From Aquicoccus sp. G2-2 (GTDB lineage: Bacteria > Pseudomonadota > Alphaproteobacteria > Rhodobacterales > Rhodobacteraceae), in NCBI RefSeq assembly GCF_034555965.1, contig NZ_JAYDCK010000003.1:3447501-3511500 (forward strand): a stretch of DNA of 64,000 nt, read 5' to 3'. The position numbers and the translations under genes were made by a program. Positions 1-9,711 of this stretch are shown here, piece by piece (position 1 is the stretch's first letter; every line of letters starts with the position of its first letter). A model generated the notes under the pieces. That model had not been told where the DNA came from, ran no database searches, and was given only the letters and a program-made list of their open reading frames with translations.

Positions 1-109
1 TCCTTACTGACCGATAGTGAACCAGTACCGTGAGGGAAAGGTGAAAAGCACCCCGACGAGGGGAGTGAAACAGTTCCTGAAACCGAACGCCTACAATCAG
101 TCGGAGCTT

Positions 110-720
110 GACTGGACTCTAATGACAATCCCGTTCATCTGGGATACCTCAAGGGTAACAAACCTGAGGGGCGAAAGATGGACGGAAGATTGGCAGTTCT
201 TTTCTTGTTAACCGGATTGACCGACATGGGCCAAAACCATTGCGGGCAAGGCGGGTGTCTTGCGCAGGGCGATGCCCAGCGTGAGCTGGCACTGAGCTAC
301 GGCAACGTGCTCTTTCATGACAAGAATGTCGGAAATGAAGCGTATGTGAAATACGGCCTTGGCCGGACTTACGGACCGTTTCAACCGACGCTGGGGCTTT
401 CTGTGACCGATACGGGCGATGCCTGGGTCGGGATCGGCGCAACCTATACCTATAGTTTTGCGCAGGATAAGCTTTATGCGAGAATGTCGCTTTTGCCCGG
501 CTATTACAGTCGTGGCAGCGGCCCTGATCTCGGCCAACACCTCGAATTTCGTTCGGGGCTGGAGCTGGGATACAAGGCGCCGAACGGGGTGAGGATCGGG
601 CTTAGCTACGATCATCGCTCGAATGCAGACATTGCCAAACTAAATCCCGGTATGGAGACGGTGCAGTTCCGTGTCACCATGCCGCTCAAATAACCTTCGG
701 GTTGTCATTAGTGTCCAGTC
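110..720 (+). other. Intervening sequence in 23S helix 25
   Basis: In E. coli, helix 25 is a short hairpin between conserved GGGAGCACGC and TGTGACTGCGTACC. Here the same flanks are separated by about 600 bases. The outer stem is almost perfect: 110-128 pairs with 702-720, 18 of 19 positions matching, and a smaller hairpin lies at 147-169. Helix 25 is a known site for intervening sequences (for example in Salmonella), which RNase III cuts out so that the 23S stays in pieces. What is seen is the stem and insertion; excision here is inference. Most such insertions are short, whereas this one holds an open frame of 171 codons. Confidence 0.85.
178..693 (+). CDS. PagL-type lipid A 3-O-deacylase encoded inside 23S rRNA
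   Basis: This 171-residue protein lies in the loop of the helix-25 insertion, on the same strand as the rRNA. From about residue 37 it has the alternating polar/hydrophobic pattern of a small outer-membrane beta-barrel. It contains the acyloxyacyl-hydrolase signature DHRSNA near the C-terminus, followed by NPGME. His146, Ser148 and Glu160 keep exactly the spacing (2 and 14) of the PagL catalytic residues His126, Ser128 and Glu140 of Pseudomonas. The protein ends in a strand (VTMPLK), as outer-membrane proteins do. The N-terminus is poor: a short hydrophobic stretch (residues 5-13) could be a weak signal peptide, and no good ribosome site precedes ATG 178. ATG 226 or a non-ATG start upstream are alternatives, since the frame is open upstream. 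Family PagL is likely; expression from an rRNA transcript is unknown. Confidence 0.75.
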   Translation: MDGRLAVLFLLTGLTDMGQNHCGQGGCLAQGDAQRELALSYGNVLFHDKNVGNEAYVKYGLGRTYGPFQPTLGLSVTDTGDAWVGIGATYTYSFAQDKLYARMSLLPGYYSRGSGPDLGQHLEFRSGLELGYKAPNGVRIGLSYDHRSNADIAKLNPGMETVQFRVTMPLK

Positions 721-1222
721 TTGTGACGGCGTACCTTTTGTATAATGGGTCATCGACTTGGTCTATCTAGCAAGCTTAAGCCGATAGGTGTAGGCGCAGC
801 GAAAGCGAGTCTTAATAGGGCGAATGAGTTAGATGGATCAGACCCGAAACCGAGTGATCTAGGCATGACCAGGTTGAAGGTGCAGTAACATGCACTGGAG
901 GACCGAACCCACACCTGTTGAAAAAGGTCGGGATGAGTTGTGCCTAGGGGTGAAAGGCCAATCAAACTCGGAGATAGCTGGTTCTCTGCGAAATCTATTT
1001 AGGTAGAGCGTCATCCGAATACCCTCGGGGGTAGAGCACTGGATGGGTAATGGGGCCCCACAGGCTTACTGATCCTAACCAAACTCCGAATACCGAGGAG
1101 TACTAGATGGCAGACAGACTGCGGATGCTAACGTCCGTAGTCGAGAGGGAAACAACCCTGACCTCCAGCTAAGGCCCCTAATTCATGGCTAAGTGGGAAA
1201 GCAGGTGGGACGACCAAAACAA

Positions 1223-1253
<31 letters not shown>

Positions 1254-1378
1254 TAAAGATAGCGTAACAGCTCACTGGTCTAATTAAGTTGTCCTGCGGC
1301 GAAGATGTAACGGGGCTCAAGCCATGAGCCGAAGCTGAGGATGCCGTAAGGCATGGTAGCAGAGCGTAGTGTGACATA

Positions 1379-1424
1379 ACTCCATGTGTCCTTACCGGGT
1401 TCGCCCGGATTGGACACAAGGAGT
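1379..1424 (+). other. Extended hairpin in 23S helix-45 region
   Basis: Three stacked stems are visible: ACTCC with GGAGT (1379-1383/1420-1424), TGTGTCC with GGACACA (1385-1391/1412-1418), and CCGGG with CCCGG closing a TTCG loop (1395-1399/1404-1408). The segment sits where E. coli has helix 45, the other classical site of 23S insertions. Whether this length is normal for the family cannot be told from one sequence. Confidence 0.6.
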
Positions 1425-1986
1425 TTTCTGTGAAGCCGGCGTGTGAGCGATCCGGTGGAGAGATCACTAGCGAGAATGATGACATGAGTAGCGACAAACA
1501 GGGTGAGAGACCCTGTCGCCGAAAGTCCAAGGGTTCCTGCTTAAAGCTAATCTGAGCAGGGTAAGCCGACCCCTAAGGCGAGGCCGAAAGGCGTAGTCGA
1601 TGGGAATCAGGTTAATATTCCTGAGCCAGTAGGATGTGACGGATCTCGAAGGTTGTTTTCCCTTATTGGATTGGGAAGGCCGCTTAGAGGTTCCTGGAAA
1701 TAGCCCTACATGAGATCGTACCCTAAACCGACACAGGTGGACTGGTAGAGAATACCAAGGCGCTTGAGAGAACGATGTTGAAGGAACTCGGCAAAATACC
1801 TCCGTAAGTTCGCGAGAAGGAGGCCCGGTTTCTAGGCAACTAGAGGCTGGGGGCACAAACTAGGGGGTGGCGACTGTTTACTAAAAACACAGGGCTCTGC
1901 GAAGTCGCAAGACGACGTATAGGGTCTGACGCCTGCCCGGTGCCTGAAGGTTAAAAGGAGGGGTGAGAGCTCCGAATTGAAGCCCA

Positions 1987-2069
<83 letters not shown>

Positions 2070-2324
2070 CGACTTCCCCGCTGTCTCCAACATCGACTCA
2101 GCGAAATTGAATTGCCTGTCAAGATGCAGGCTTCCCGCGGTTAGACGGAAAGACCCCGTGCACCTTTACTACAGCTTCACATTGGCATTAGGCCGAGCAT
2201 GTGCAGGATAGGTGGTGGGCTTTGAAGCGTAGACGCCAGTCTGCGTGGAGCCTCCCTTGAGATACCACCCTTGCTCTGCTTGATGTCTAACCGCGGTCCG
2301 TTATCCGGATCCGGGACCCTGTGT

Positions 2325-2359
<35 letters not shown>

Positions 2360-2497
2360 GCGTAACGGAGGCGCGCGAAGGTTGGCTCAGAGCGGTCGGA
2401 AATCGCTCGTTGAGTGCAATGGCAGAAGCCAGCCTGACTGCGAGACTGACAAGTCGAGCAGAGTCGAAAGACGGCCATAGTGATCCGGTGGTCCCGA

Positions 2498-2551
<54 letters not shown>

Positions 2552-3063
2552 ACTGCCCAAGAGTCCATATCGACGGCAGTGTTTGGCACCTCGATGTCGG
2601 CTCATCTCATCCTGGGGCTGGAGCAGGTCCCAAGGGTACGGCTGTTCGCCGTTTAAAGAGGTACGTGAGCTGGGTTTAGAACGTCGTGAGACAGTTCGGT
2701 CCCTATCTGCCGTGGGTGTAGGATACTTGAGAGGAGTTGCCCTTAGTACGAGAGGACCGGGGTGAACGATCCACTGGTGTACCAGTTGTTCCGCCAGGAG
2801 CAGTGCTGGGTAGCTATGATCGGACAGGATAACCGCTGAAGGCATCTAAGCGGGAAGCCCCCTCAAAACAAGGTATCCCTGAGGACCGTGGTAGACCACC
2901 ACGTCAATAGGCCGGAGATGTAAGCGCGGTAACGCGTTCAGTTGACCGGTACTAATCGTCCGATAGGCTTGATTTGATCCAGTAGAAGCCAGACTTCTAT
3001 AGTGATCCGAAAGCATACATCACGAACGTGTGCTGACTTGGACTTTATCAAAGGTTTTTCTTG

Positions 3064-3180
3064 GTCTGGTGGCCATAGCGAGAGCAAAACACCTGGTCCC
3101 ATCCCGAACCCAGCCGTTAAGTGCCTTAGCGCCGATGGTACTGCGTCTTAAGACGTGGGAGAGTAGGTCACCGCCAGACC
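3064..3180 (+). rRNA. rrf: 5S ribosomal RNA
   Basis: This is the typical alphaproteobacterial 5S sequence, beginning GTCTGGTGGCCATAGCG and ending CACCGCCAGACC, with the two ends complementary (TCTGG/CCAGA). The internal CCCATCCCGAACCC block and the GGGAGAGTAGGTC block are conserved. It lies about 90 bases after the 23S end, as usual in rRNA operons. The ends are accurate to two or three bases. Confidence 0.97.
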
Positions 3181-3253
3181 TAGTAAAGCCTTTGATTGGT
3201 GCCGAGAGGCACCGTTGATATCTCTCTGCGATGCCTCTCCCAATTTCAGTTTG

Positions 3254-3281
3254 CCGCCCGCTGCAAAGCCGGGCGGTTTTT
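3254..3281 (+). terminator. Rho-independent terminator of the rRNA operon
   Basis: CCGCCCG (3254-3260) pairs with CGGGCGG (3270-3276), followed by five T. It lies about 75 bases after the 5S RNA. A second hairpin, GGTGCC-GAGA-GGCACC, lies at 3198-3213. No tRNA gene is visible between the 5S and the terminator. Confidence 0.85.
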
Positions 3282-3432
3282 CTGTTTGGCCTTGGCAGCT
3301 TGGTCTTGGCTGCGTGCGGCTGTCTTGCTTGCGGCTTAGCCGAGGCTTGGTAGTGGGGCTTGCTAGTGGGGCTGGGCATCGTGGCTTGCAGGCGGTGCGT
3401 CACCTGCGCGAAACGCTGTGCGCCAACGAGGG

Positions 3433-4515
3433 TCAGGCACCGCTTGCCGTGGGTTTCTGAACGAGTGAGAAGACGAAGCCCCCGAACGCCAGCGCCCATG
3501 CAAAGAGGCCAACCCAAGCGAACAGCACCGGCAGATCGCTCAGGAAATGGAAATCAAGTGCCTGTGTCATTTGAAAGGTGCCAACCGAATACATTCCCAG
3601 CGGGAACACAGCGCCCCAGTAGAGCGGGTCATAGCGCAGCGGGAAGCGTTTGATCACATGCCGCCAGACGCCAAGGATTAGCAGCATCGGAATCCACCAT
3701 GTGCCGGTCGCCCAATAAAAGACGGTAAAACCTTTCATGAAAGGCAGGATGGAGTGCAGAAACGGCGCATCCTCTGAATTCAGGATCAACAAAGACCCTG
3801 CCAGCGTGGAAATCGCCATGGCGCCCATGTTGATCCAGTAAGGCGGCGCAAGATCGCTGGGCGAGAAGCGAAAGAATGTGTAGCGGTAGAAGATCAGCGA
3901 CATCATCCAAATGTATAGCATCCCGCCCCAGAGCCACATCGAAAGGGCAAGGAAATTGAGATCGAGCCGGTAAGGCTGTGCTATCTTGACCGCCAGCAGC
4001 GACGACAGCACCGCAATGGATTGTGTCGCCACTACGGCCAGCAACCAACCGCCGCTGATGCCTTTGTCGAGTGTCGGCTTGTTTTCCTTAACGGTCAGGG
4101 CAGTGAAAATAGTGTAGGTCAGCAAGACCCACAAAACCACGGTAATGAGCCAAAGGGCAAAGGCGACGCCGGTGTTTTGCGTCAACAGCAATGTGGCGCT
4201 GCCCAGAACGCTTGAGGCCGCGACCATGGTGAAAAAGCCCGGCCCGTGCATATGGTCAATCAGGTCGGTAAACACCTGTCGTGGGTACCGCACGACGCGA
4301 GCCACAGTCAGCACCCATAAAATGACGTAAGCAACGGCGGCAATCGTGTAAAGCGCCATGGCAACCGCGTGAAGCCCGATCAGGTTTACGGCAAGTGCAA
4401 CGATCCCGGTCGCCATGACCATACCGAAGGATGATGATGATAAGGTTCTGAGGCTGACGCCGCGTGCGGGCGCGTTGCCGGTATGTTGGGCTGCGCCATT
4501 GAACAAGTCGGACAT
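3433..4515 (-). CDS. TDT-family (TehA/C4-dicarboxylate) transporter
   Basis: A 360-residue integral membrane protein with about ten hydrophobic segments. It has family features of the tellurite-resistance/dicarboxylate transporter (TDT, SLAC1-like) group: an N-terminal FGMVMATGIVA segment, the PGFFTMVAASSVLGSA block near residue 95, and a WGGMLYIW block. The family moves anions such as malate, sulfite or tellurite-related species; the substrate cannot be read from sequence. The gene faces the end of the rRNA operon and is divergent from the acetyltransferase at 4831. ATG 4515 has a weak upstream GGAG. Confidence 0.85.
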   Translation of the reverse strand: MSDLFNGAAQHTGNAPARGVSLRTLSSSSFGMVMATGIVALAVNLIGLHAVAMALYTIAAVAYVILWVLTVARVVRYPRQVFTDLIDHMHGPGFFTMVAASSVLGSATLLLTQNTGVAFALWLITVVLWVLLTYTIFTALTVKENKPTLDKGISGGWLLAVVATQSIAVLSSLLAVKIAQPYRLDLNFLALSMWLWGGMLYIWMMSLIFYRYTFFRFSPSDLAPPYWINMGAMAISTLAGSLLILNSEDAPFLHSILPFMKGFTVFYWATGTWWIPMLLILGVWRHVIKRFPLRYDPLYWGAVFPLGMYSVGTFQMTQALDFHFLSDLPVLFAWVGLFAWALAFGGFVFSLVQKPTASGA

Positions 4516-4830
4516 GGCCCGTGCTCCGGTTTCTCAAAAGGTTCCTTACCCTATTGTGCGCGGCGGACCGACCGCAAGAGGCAGGCGAGCAGCCGCGCGC
4601 TAAAGCGTGTGCTGCGCTTCCGAAGAGAGGGCGAACCAGCCCATCGTCAAGGCGCGGCCGGCTCAAAAAGAGGGGAGGAACTTATGGTGAACCTGACAGC
4701 TATGGGATTTCGCCCAGAAAGACGATGGACAAAATGGCCGCCCAAGGCCAATGATTTAGCACCAAGGGCTCCGCGCGAAGCGGGAGGAAACTTGGGGCTC
4801 AGGTCATGGCTAATCAGGGTACAACGGCAA
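4516..4830. other. Intergenic stretch, no clear gene
   Basis: No separate gene is supported here. A good ribosome-binding sequence (GGGGAGGA, 4671-4678) precedes ATG 4684, which is in frame with the acetyltransferase that follows and would add 49 residues with no resemblance to its family. This may be the true translation start or a remnant of a lost gene. Confidence 0.4.
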
Positions 4831-5423
4831 ATGACGATTAGAGAGATGTGCGTTTCTGATCTTGATGCGGTTGTGAAGGTTCATCAGAAGGCGTTTCTTG
4901 GTTTTTCCTGACCCGCATGGGCCCTCGATTCCTGCGTGCCTATTATCAGGCAGTTCTGGATTTCGGAGCCAGCATCGCACTTGTGGCGCACGACACCGAG
5001 ACCGGAGGGGTCTCAGGGTTTGTCGTTGGATTTCGTGACCCGCAGGGGTTCTACGCACTGTTCGGACAACGGCGCAAGCGGATGTTGTCTGCCATCCTGC
5101 TGGCTGTGCTACGCGATCCAGGGCTGGTGCCGCAGATCCTGCGAAATATGCGCCGCATTGAGGTTCAAGCACAACAACCGGTTGATGCGGTTGAGTTGTC
5201 TTCGATTGCTGTAGGCACCCCAGGGGGAGGAATCGGCAGCATGTTGCTGGAGGCATTCGTAGATAAAGTGCGTGCGGAAGGCGCGGACCGGATCTTACTC
5301 ACCACCGACGCCGAGGGGAACGATCCAGTGCGCCGGTTTTACGAAGCTCGCTGCTTCACGCTCGACGGGTATGAGGACCGTGGCGCAAGACGTTTGTGCC
5401 GCTATGTGCGGTCGCTGGGATAG
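4831..5423 (+). pseudogene. GNAT-family acetyltransferase, frameshifted
   Basis: The N-terminal 25 residues (MTIREMCVSDLDAVVKVH and following) and the segment from 4917 onward are one GNAT acetyltransferase split by a single-base loss. Adding one T to the T5 run at 4902-4906 joins F-L-G-F to F-L-T-R-M-G-P-R and gives 197 codons in one frame. The acetyl-CoA loop region reads VGTPGGGIGSMLLEAF, with a C-terminal NDPVRRFYE typical of the family. Placed at the end of a polysaccharide cluster beside an aminotransferase and an initiating sugar transferase, it probably acetylates the 4-amino group of a nucleotide sugar. It runs opposite to that cluster and overlaps the sugar transferase tail by 22 bases. 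Confidence 0.7.
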
Positions 5424-6127
5424 GGTCCCTGCGGGGCCCAACGACGAGCGACATCAATGTCGACCTGCGGCAGACTAACATTGCGCCGCAACAAATGCGC
5501 GACAACCGCCCGAACTGTCAGCAGGACATACCCCAGATCACTCAACAATCCCGCTCGCTCCATATAGGCGCGCTCTAGCGCCAGCTTGGGAGGCAGAAGG
5601 TTGCGGGCATAGCTGCCCTCGGGATCAGAATTTTCCAGCAGAGCATCACCATAGATGTAGCCATAAACTGAACCGGGGCCAGTCACACCTGGTGCGACTA
5701 GTAAAGTTTCGTGCATCCAGTCTTCGTAGTCTCGTTCGACGATTTTTGGATATTCAGGACGCGGACCGACCAGTGACATGTCACCAGTCAAGATGTTCCA
5801 GAACTGAGGCAATTCGTCGATTTTGAGGCGCCGCAACCATAAGCCAAAGCCAAATATCCTACTGTCGCTTGGCGCAGTTATGGCGCTCGCAAGATCACTG
5901 TTCAAATGCATCGTCCGAAATTTGAGCATTAAGAAGACCGTGTCGCCTTTGCCCATGCGCCGGGCCTTGTAGAAAACCGGACCCGGCGAGGCGATCTTTA
6001 TCCCTAGGGCGGCGATCAGAAGAACGGGAAGAAAAACCAGAAGGGCAATCAGAGCCACCGAACCATCGAAGATTCGCTTCACAACGTGGCCTCGCACGCC
6101 CCTGTTGTCGACAAAACTCATCTTCAT
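5402..6127 (-). CDS. Initiating sugar-1-phosphate transferase (PglC/WcaJ type)
   Basis: A 241-residue bacterial sugar transferase that would put the first sugar phosphate onto undecaprenyl phosphate at the inner membrane. It has one N-terminal hydrophobic helix (about residues 24-45), then KFRTM (69-73), DELPQFWNIL (104-113) and LVGPRPE (119-125), the catalytic signature of the polyprenyl-phosphate hexose-1-phosphate transferases. The short form with a single membrane helix resembles PglC more than full-length WcaJ. ATG 6127 overlaps the preceding gene's stop (ATGA). This is the last gene of the minus-strand cluster. Confidence 0.9.
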   Translation of the reverse strand: MKMSFVDNRGVRGHVVKRIFDGSVALIALLVFLPVLLIAALGIKIASPGPVFYKARRMGKGDTVFLMLKFRTMHLNSDLASAITAPSDSRIFGFGLWLRRLKIDELPQFWNILTGDMSLVGPRPEYPKIVERDYEDWMHETLLVAPGVTGPGSVYGYIYGDALLENSDPEGSYARNLLPPKLALERAYMERAGLLSDLGYVLLTVRAVVAHLLRRNVSLPQVDIDVARRWAPQGPYPSDRT

Positions 6128-7275
6128 GTCACCAAAACGCTGCGCACAACCTCGATTACACGATCCTGTTCAGCGTCGCTCATTGCCATGAACAACGGCA
6201 GCGAAACGCAGCGGCTGAACACGAGATCGGCTTGCGGGAAGGCTGCGTCGTCGCAATATGTTTTCCAGACCGTCATCTGGTGCAGTGGCCGGTAATGCAC
6301 CGAGGTGCCTATCCCTTGTTCTTTCAGGGCCAGAATGAAGTCGTCGCGGCTGATCGGGGCGTCTTCGGTTAGCTGTACTATATACAGATGCCAGGAATGG
6401 TTATCCCCATCAGCTGGGCGAGGCGGCAGGATCAGAGGCAGGTCAGAAAAAGCGGCGTCGTAGCGCGCAACGCGATCGGTACGGATACGACCGAAGTCGT
6501 TGATCCGCCGCAACTGCACCAGGCCAAGCGCGGCGGCGATATCAGTCAGGTTGTATTTAAAACCCGGGGCAACGACATCGTAGACCCAGCTGGTGCGCGG
6601 ATCGGTGAACCGATTGAATACGTCGCGGTCAATGCCGTGCAAGCGCATGGTGCGGGCTCTGGCGGCGATTGCCGGGTCTGCGGTGACCAGCATGCCACCT
6701 TCCCCCGTCGTCATGGTCTTGTTGGCGTAGAAACTGAATGCAGTGACATCCGACCCGGCCTTGCCGACCGTGGTGCCCTGATGGCTTGCCGGTAAAGCGT
6801 GGGCGGCGTCATCGAGAATGCGCAAGGCGTGCTTGTCGGCGATGTTTCGCAAGGTGGTCATGTCGCTCATCCGGCCAGCGAAATGCACCGGCATGATGAC
6901 CTTGGTTCTAGGCGTGATCGCGGCTTCGACGCGGTTGGGATCGACGCACAGAGTTGTGGCGTCGATGTCGACCAGAACAGGCTGCGCGCCGAGATAGCGT
7001 ACGACTTCTGCCGTGGCTGTGAATGTCAGCGTTGGGACGATAACCTCATCGCCGGGGCCGACTCCAAGCGCCTCGAGTCCCAGATGCAGAGCGGCCGTGG
7101 CGGAGTTGACCGCCACCGACTCGACGTCACCCCCGAGAAAGTTGGTGAACGCCTCTTCGAAAGCAGCGGTCTTGGGTCCTGTGGTCAACCAGCCAGAGCG
7201 CAGGCAGGCTGTTACGGCGGAGATTTCGTCCTCGCCGATCGACGGTCGGAAGAACGGAACGGGCTCAGAGCTCAT
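6124..7275 (-). CDS. DegT/DnrJ/EryC1 nucleotide-sugar aminotransferase
   Basis: A 383-residue PLP-dependent sugar aminotransferase. The Schiff-base lysine is Lys186 in FYANKTMTTGEGG; the aspartate of DDAAHA (155-160) and the early SGWLTTGPKT segment are family hallmarks. The start at 7275 is chosen because it begins exactly at the homology and overlaps the previous stop as ATGA. Beside a PglC-like transferase and an acetyltransferase it fits a PglE-type role, converting a UDP-4-keto-6-deoxy-HexNAc to the 4-amino sugar. No separate PglF-type dehydratase is in the window, so the keto substrate may come from elsewhere or from FnlA side activity. Confidence 0.85.
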   Translation of the reverse strand: MSSEPVPFFRPSIGEDEISAVTACLRSGWLTTGPKTAAFEEAFTNFLGGDVESVAVNSATAALHLGLEALGVGPGDEVIVPTLTFTATAEVVRYLGAQPVLVDIDATTLCVDPNRVEAAITPRTKVIMPVHFAGRMSDMTTLRNIADKHALRILDDAAHALPASHQGTTVGKAGSDVTAFSFYANKTMTTGEGGMLVTADPAIAARARTMRLHGIDRDVFNRFTDPRTSWVYDVVAPGFKYNLTDIAAALGLVQLRRINDFGRIRTDRVARYDAAFSDLPLILPPRPADGDNHSWHLYIVQLTEDAPISRDDFILALKEQGIGTSVHYRPLHQMTVWKTYCDDAAFPQADLVFSRCVSLPLFMAMSDAEQDRVIEVVRSVLVT

Positions 7276-8560
7276 GTCAATACTCCTGTGTTCGTGCCGG
7301 TCCCGCGCGAACCCTTGCGAAAACGGTTGATGAGGTTCGCTGTGGCGTCGATTCCCTTCGAGCGGCGCAGATTCTCGAGATAATAGCGTTGGCCGTTGCG
7401 GCCAATTTCGGCACGGCGCGCGGGACCGTCGCCGACAAGCCGACGCAGGCAATCGGCCAGTGCCCCGGCGTCACCGGGGGAAATGTATAGCCTGCATTCG
7501 CCTCGCGCACGAGCTCCGAGGCATTGCCCGCGACGCCCATGAGGATCGGGCGCCCGGCATAGAGATAGGCTTGGGTCTTGGATGGAATTGTAATCTGGTA
7601 GAGCGGGTTGTCGACCAGATGGACAAGGAGTGCGTCTGCGGCGGCGAGAAAACGCTGCACCTCTTGCAGGGGGACGCGAGGCAAGAAGCGGACATTCGAC
7701 AGGCCCATGTTGTGCGCCTTGGCCGTGAGGCGGTCCTTTTCGATGCCACCGCCCATGAAATAGAAGACGCAGCCCGGCAGGTCCGGCTTGAGCAGCGCGG
7801 CGGCTTCGATCGCCGTGTCTAGGTCCTGCGCCGCCCCCATGTTTCCGGCAAAGAGCACGCGGAAGCTGTCTTTCGGATTGAAGCCTTCGGGCAGGCCACC
7901 ATCCTTGACCGGGTCGGGTTCGTCGGCCCAATTGTAGATGATGGTGATCTTGTCATCTGGGACGCCGCGCTCGACTAGCAGGTCTCGGAAGCCGGGCGAC
8001 AGCACCTGAATGTGATCGCAGTGGCGATAGAGTAGGTTGATCGCGCCGTTAACGATTGCGAGGAGGAAGCGATTTTGCATCATGCCCGACGCTCCGAGGG
8101 AGTCCGGCCACATGTCTTGGATATCGAGGATGACAGGGGTCTTGTGGAAGGCCTTGACCGCTATGGCACAGAGGCCTGCAGTCAGCGAAGGGTAGGAGGC
8201 ATAAATCAGGTCATACCCGCGGCCCTTGAACAACAGATAGAAGAACGAGGTGACCATGAAGCTGGTATAAGTCGCCATCCGCTTGAGCGCGGAAAGATCA
8301 TGCGAGGGATACATGGCGAGCCGGGTGACCTTGGTGTTGCCCAAGGTGTCGTGCGCCACCGGACGAATGCGGTAGCCGTCATAGACCTTGCCGCCGGGGT
8401 AGTTCGGAAAGCCGGTGACAACATCGACCGAAAGGCCAGCGTCTTCGAGCCCAGTCACGAAGTCATGCCCCTTGAACGTCGGTTCGGGGTCGAACAGCTG
8501 GGTCAGGTAGACGATCCGGGGCTTTTTGCCCGCGGGATCAGTTGAGGCATCGCTGGTCAT
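7272..8560 (-). pseudogene. wbuB: WbuB-like glycosyltransferase, frameshifted
   Basis: A GT4-family enzyme opening with IVYLTQLFDPEPTFKGHDF and VVTGFPNYPGGKVY, which are typical of WbuB, the L-FucNAc transferase usually found beside fnlABC. The reading frame breaks at the G5 run 7476-7480. Adding one base converts the meaningless tail after YTFPP into GDAGALADCLRRLV and continues to a stop at 7272, for 429 codons. Both ends overlap neighbours as ATGA, which supports the restored frame. It probably adds L-FucNAc to the lipid-linked intermediate. Either the gene is inactive or one base was missed in sequencing. Confidence 0.8.
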
Positions 8561-9711
8561 GTCAGATCGTTGGTCCGGATGCCGTCCCACGCATTCGAGA
8601 GCTTCGCGGTCCCCAGGATTAGCAAGGCCACGCGCTCCGAGGTGTTGGTGATGCAATAACCCGCAGGGATTGGATGCGAGGCTCCGGCCTCGCGCCGTTC
8701 GGCAAACATTCGTGTCACCGCTTCGACGCTGTTCATGATCGTGTCCTGATCGAGCCCGGTCGTGATGATGCAACCAACGTCGAGACCCTCAGGGCGTTCG
8801 ATGGCGTCACGCGGGGTGACCGCTGGGAACCCGAGCATCGAACTTTCTTCAGCGATGGTGCCGCTGTCGGAGATGGCGCAGAATGCCTTCATCTGCAGAT
8901 GGTTGTAGTCGTGAAAGCCGAATGGCTTCATCCATTGTATGCGGTCATTGAGCGCCTCGCCTTGTAGCGCGTCCAGCCGCTTCCGGGTACGTGGGTGTGT
9001 TGACACTATGATGGGCATGCGGTGGCGTTCCGCCAGCAAGTTGAGCGCGCCAACGAGCTGCTTTAGCCGAGCTGAGCTGTCGACATTCTCTTCGCGGTGC
9101 AGCGAGACAATGAAGTATCCGTGTTCTGTAAGCCCTAAGCGCTCCAGCACGTCTGAGGCGTGGATGCGATCTCGATAATGATCGAGCACTTCGCGCATTG
9201 GCGAGCCGGTCAGGTAGATGCGGCGGTGATGCACGCCTTCGGACAGCAAATGCCGGCGTGCGTGCTCGGTATAGACCAAATTGAAGTCCGAGATATGATC
9301 GACCAGCTTGCGGTTGGTTTCCTCGGGCACGTTGCGGTCATAGGACCGGTTGCCGGCCTCCATGTGATACACGGGGACCTTCATCCGCCGCGCCATGATC
9401 GCGGAAATTGCCGAGTTGGTGTCGCCAAGAATTACGACGGCGTCGGGTTTTTCCTCGGCCAGAACCTTCTCGCTTTCGGTCAGAATCTTGCCCAGCGTTT
9501 CGCCCAGTGTGCCGCCGCCGGTGCCTAGGAAATGGTCGGGTTTTCGGACGCCGAGATCTTCGAAGAACACCTCGTTCAGCTCATAGTCCCAGTTCTGGCC
9601 GGTGTGGACGATCACGTGGTCGGTGTAGTCGTCGAGGCGTGCCATCACGCGGGAAAGGCGGATGATCTCGGGTCGGGTGCCCAGAATGGTCATGACCTTG
9701 AGGTGTTTCAT
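8557..9711 (-). CDS. fnlC: UDP-L-FucNAc 2-epimerase (FnlC/WbjD)
   Basis: A 384-residue enzyme of the non-hydrolysing UDP-HexNAc 2-epimerase fold. Landmarks are GTRPEIIR near the N-terminus, GDTNSAI, HMEAGNRSYDRN, SLHREENVD and SDSGTIAEESS. The LHTGQNWDYELNEVFFEDLG-like stretch is more FnlC/WbjD than WecB. Directly after fnlA and fnlB, the role is the last step from UDP-L-PneNAc to UDP-L-FucNAc. WbpI (ManNAc3NAcA pathway) is the main alternative, since a wbpABDE set lies upstream in the same operon. Overlaps both neighbours by ATGA. Confidence 0.85.
   Translation of the reverse strand: MKHLKVMTILGTRPEIIRLSRVMARLDDYTDHVIVHTGQNWDYELNEVFFEDLGVRKPDHFLGTGGGTLGETLGKILTESEKVLAEEKPDAVVILGDTNSAISAIMARRMKVPVYHMEAGNRSYDRNVPEETNRKLVDHISDFNLVYTEHARRHLLSEGVHHRRIYLTGSPMREVLDHYRDRIHASDVLERLGLTEHGYFIVSLHREENVDSSARLKQLVGALNLLAERHRMPIIVSTHPRTRKRLDALQGEALNDRIQWMKPFGFHDYNHLQMKAFCAISDSGTIAEESSMLGFPAVTPRDAIERPEGLDVGCIITTGLDQDTIMNSVEAVTRMFAERREAGASHPIPAGYCITNTSERVALLILGTAKLSNAWDGIRTNDLT

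Noticed and set aside
3181-3253. Possible tRNA after 5S, as in many related rRNA operons
   Set aside because: No cloverleaf or conserved TTCGA-type loop is present; only a short GGTGCC/GGCACC hairpin.
3020-3653. Overlapping frames on both strands around the 5S rRNA and terminator
   Set aside because: They overlap the 5S RNA and the TDT gene and have no family features or start signals.
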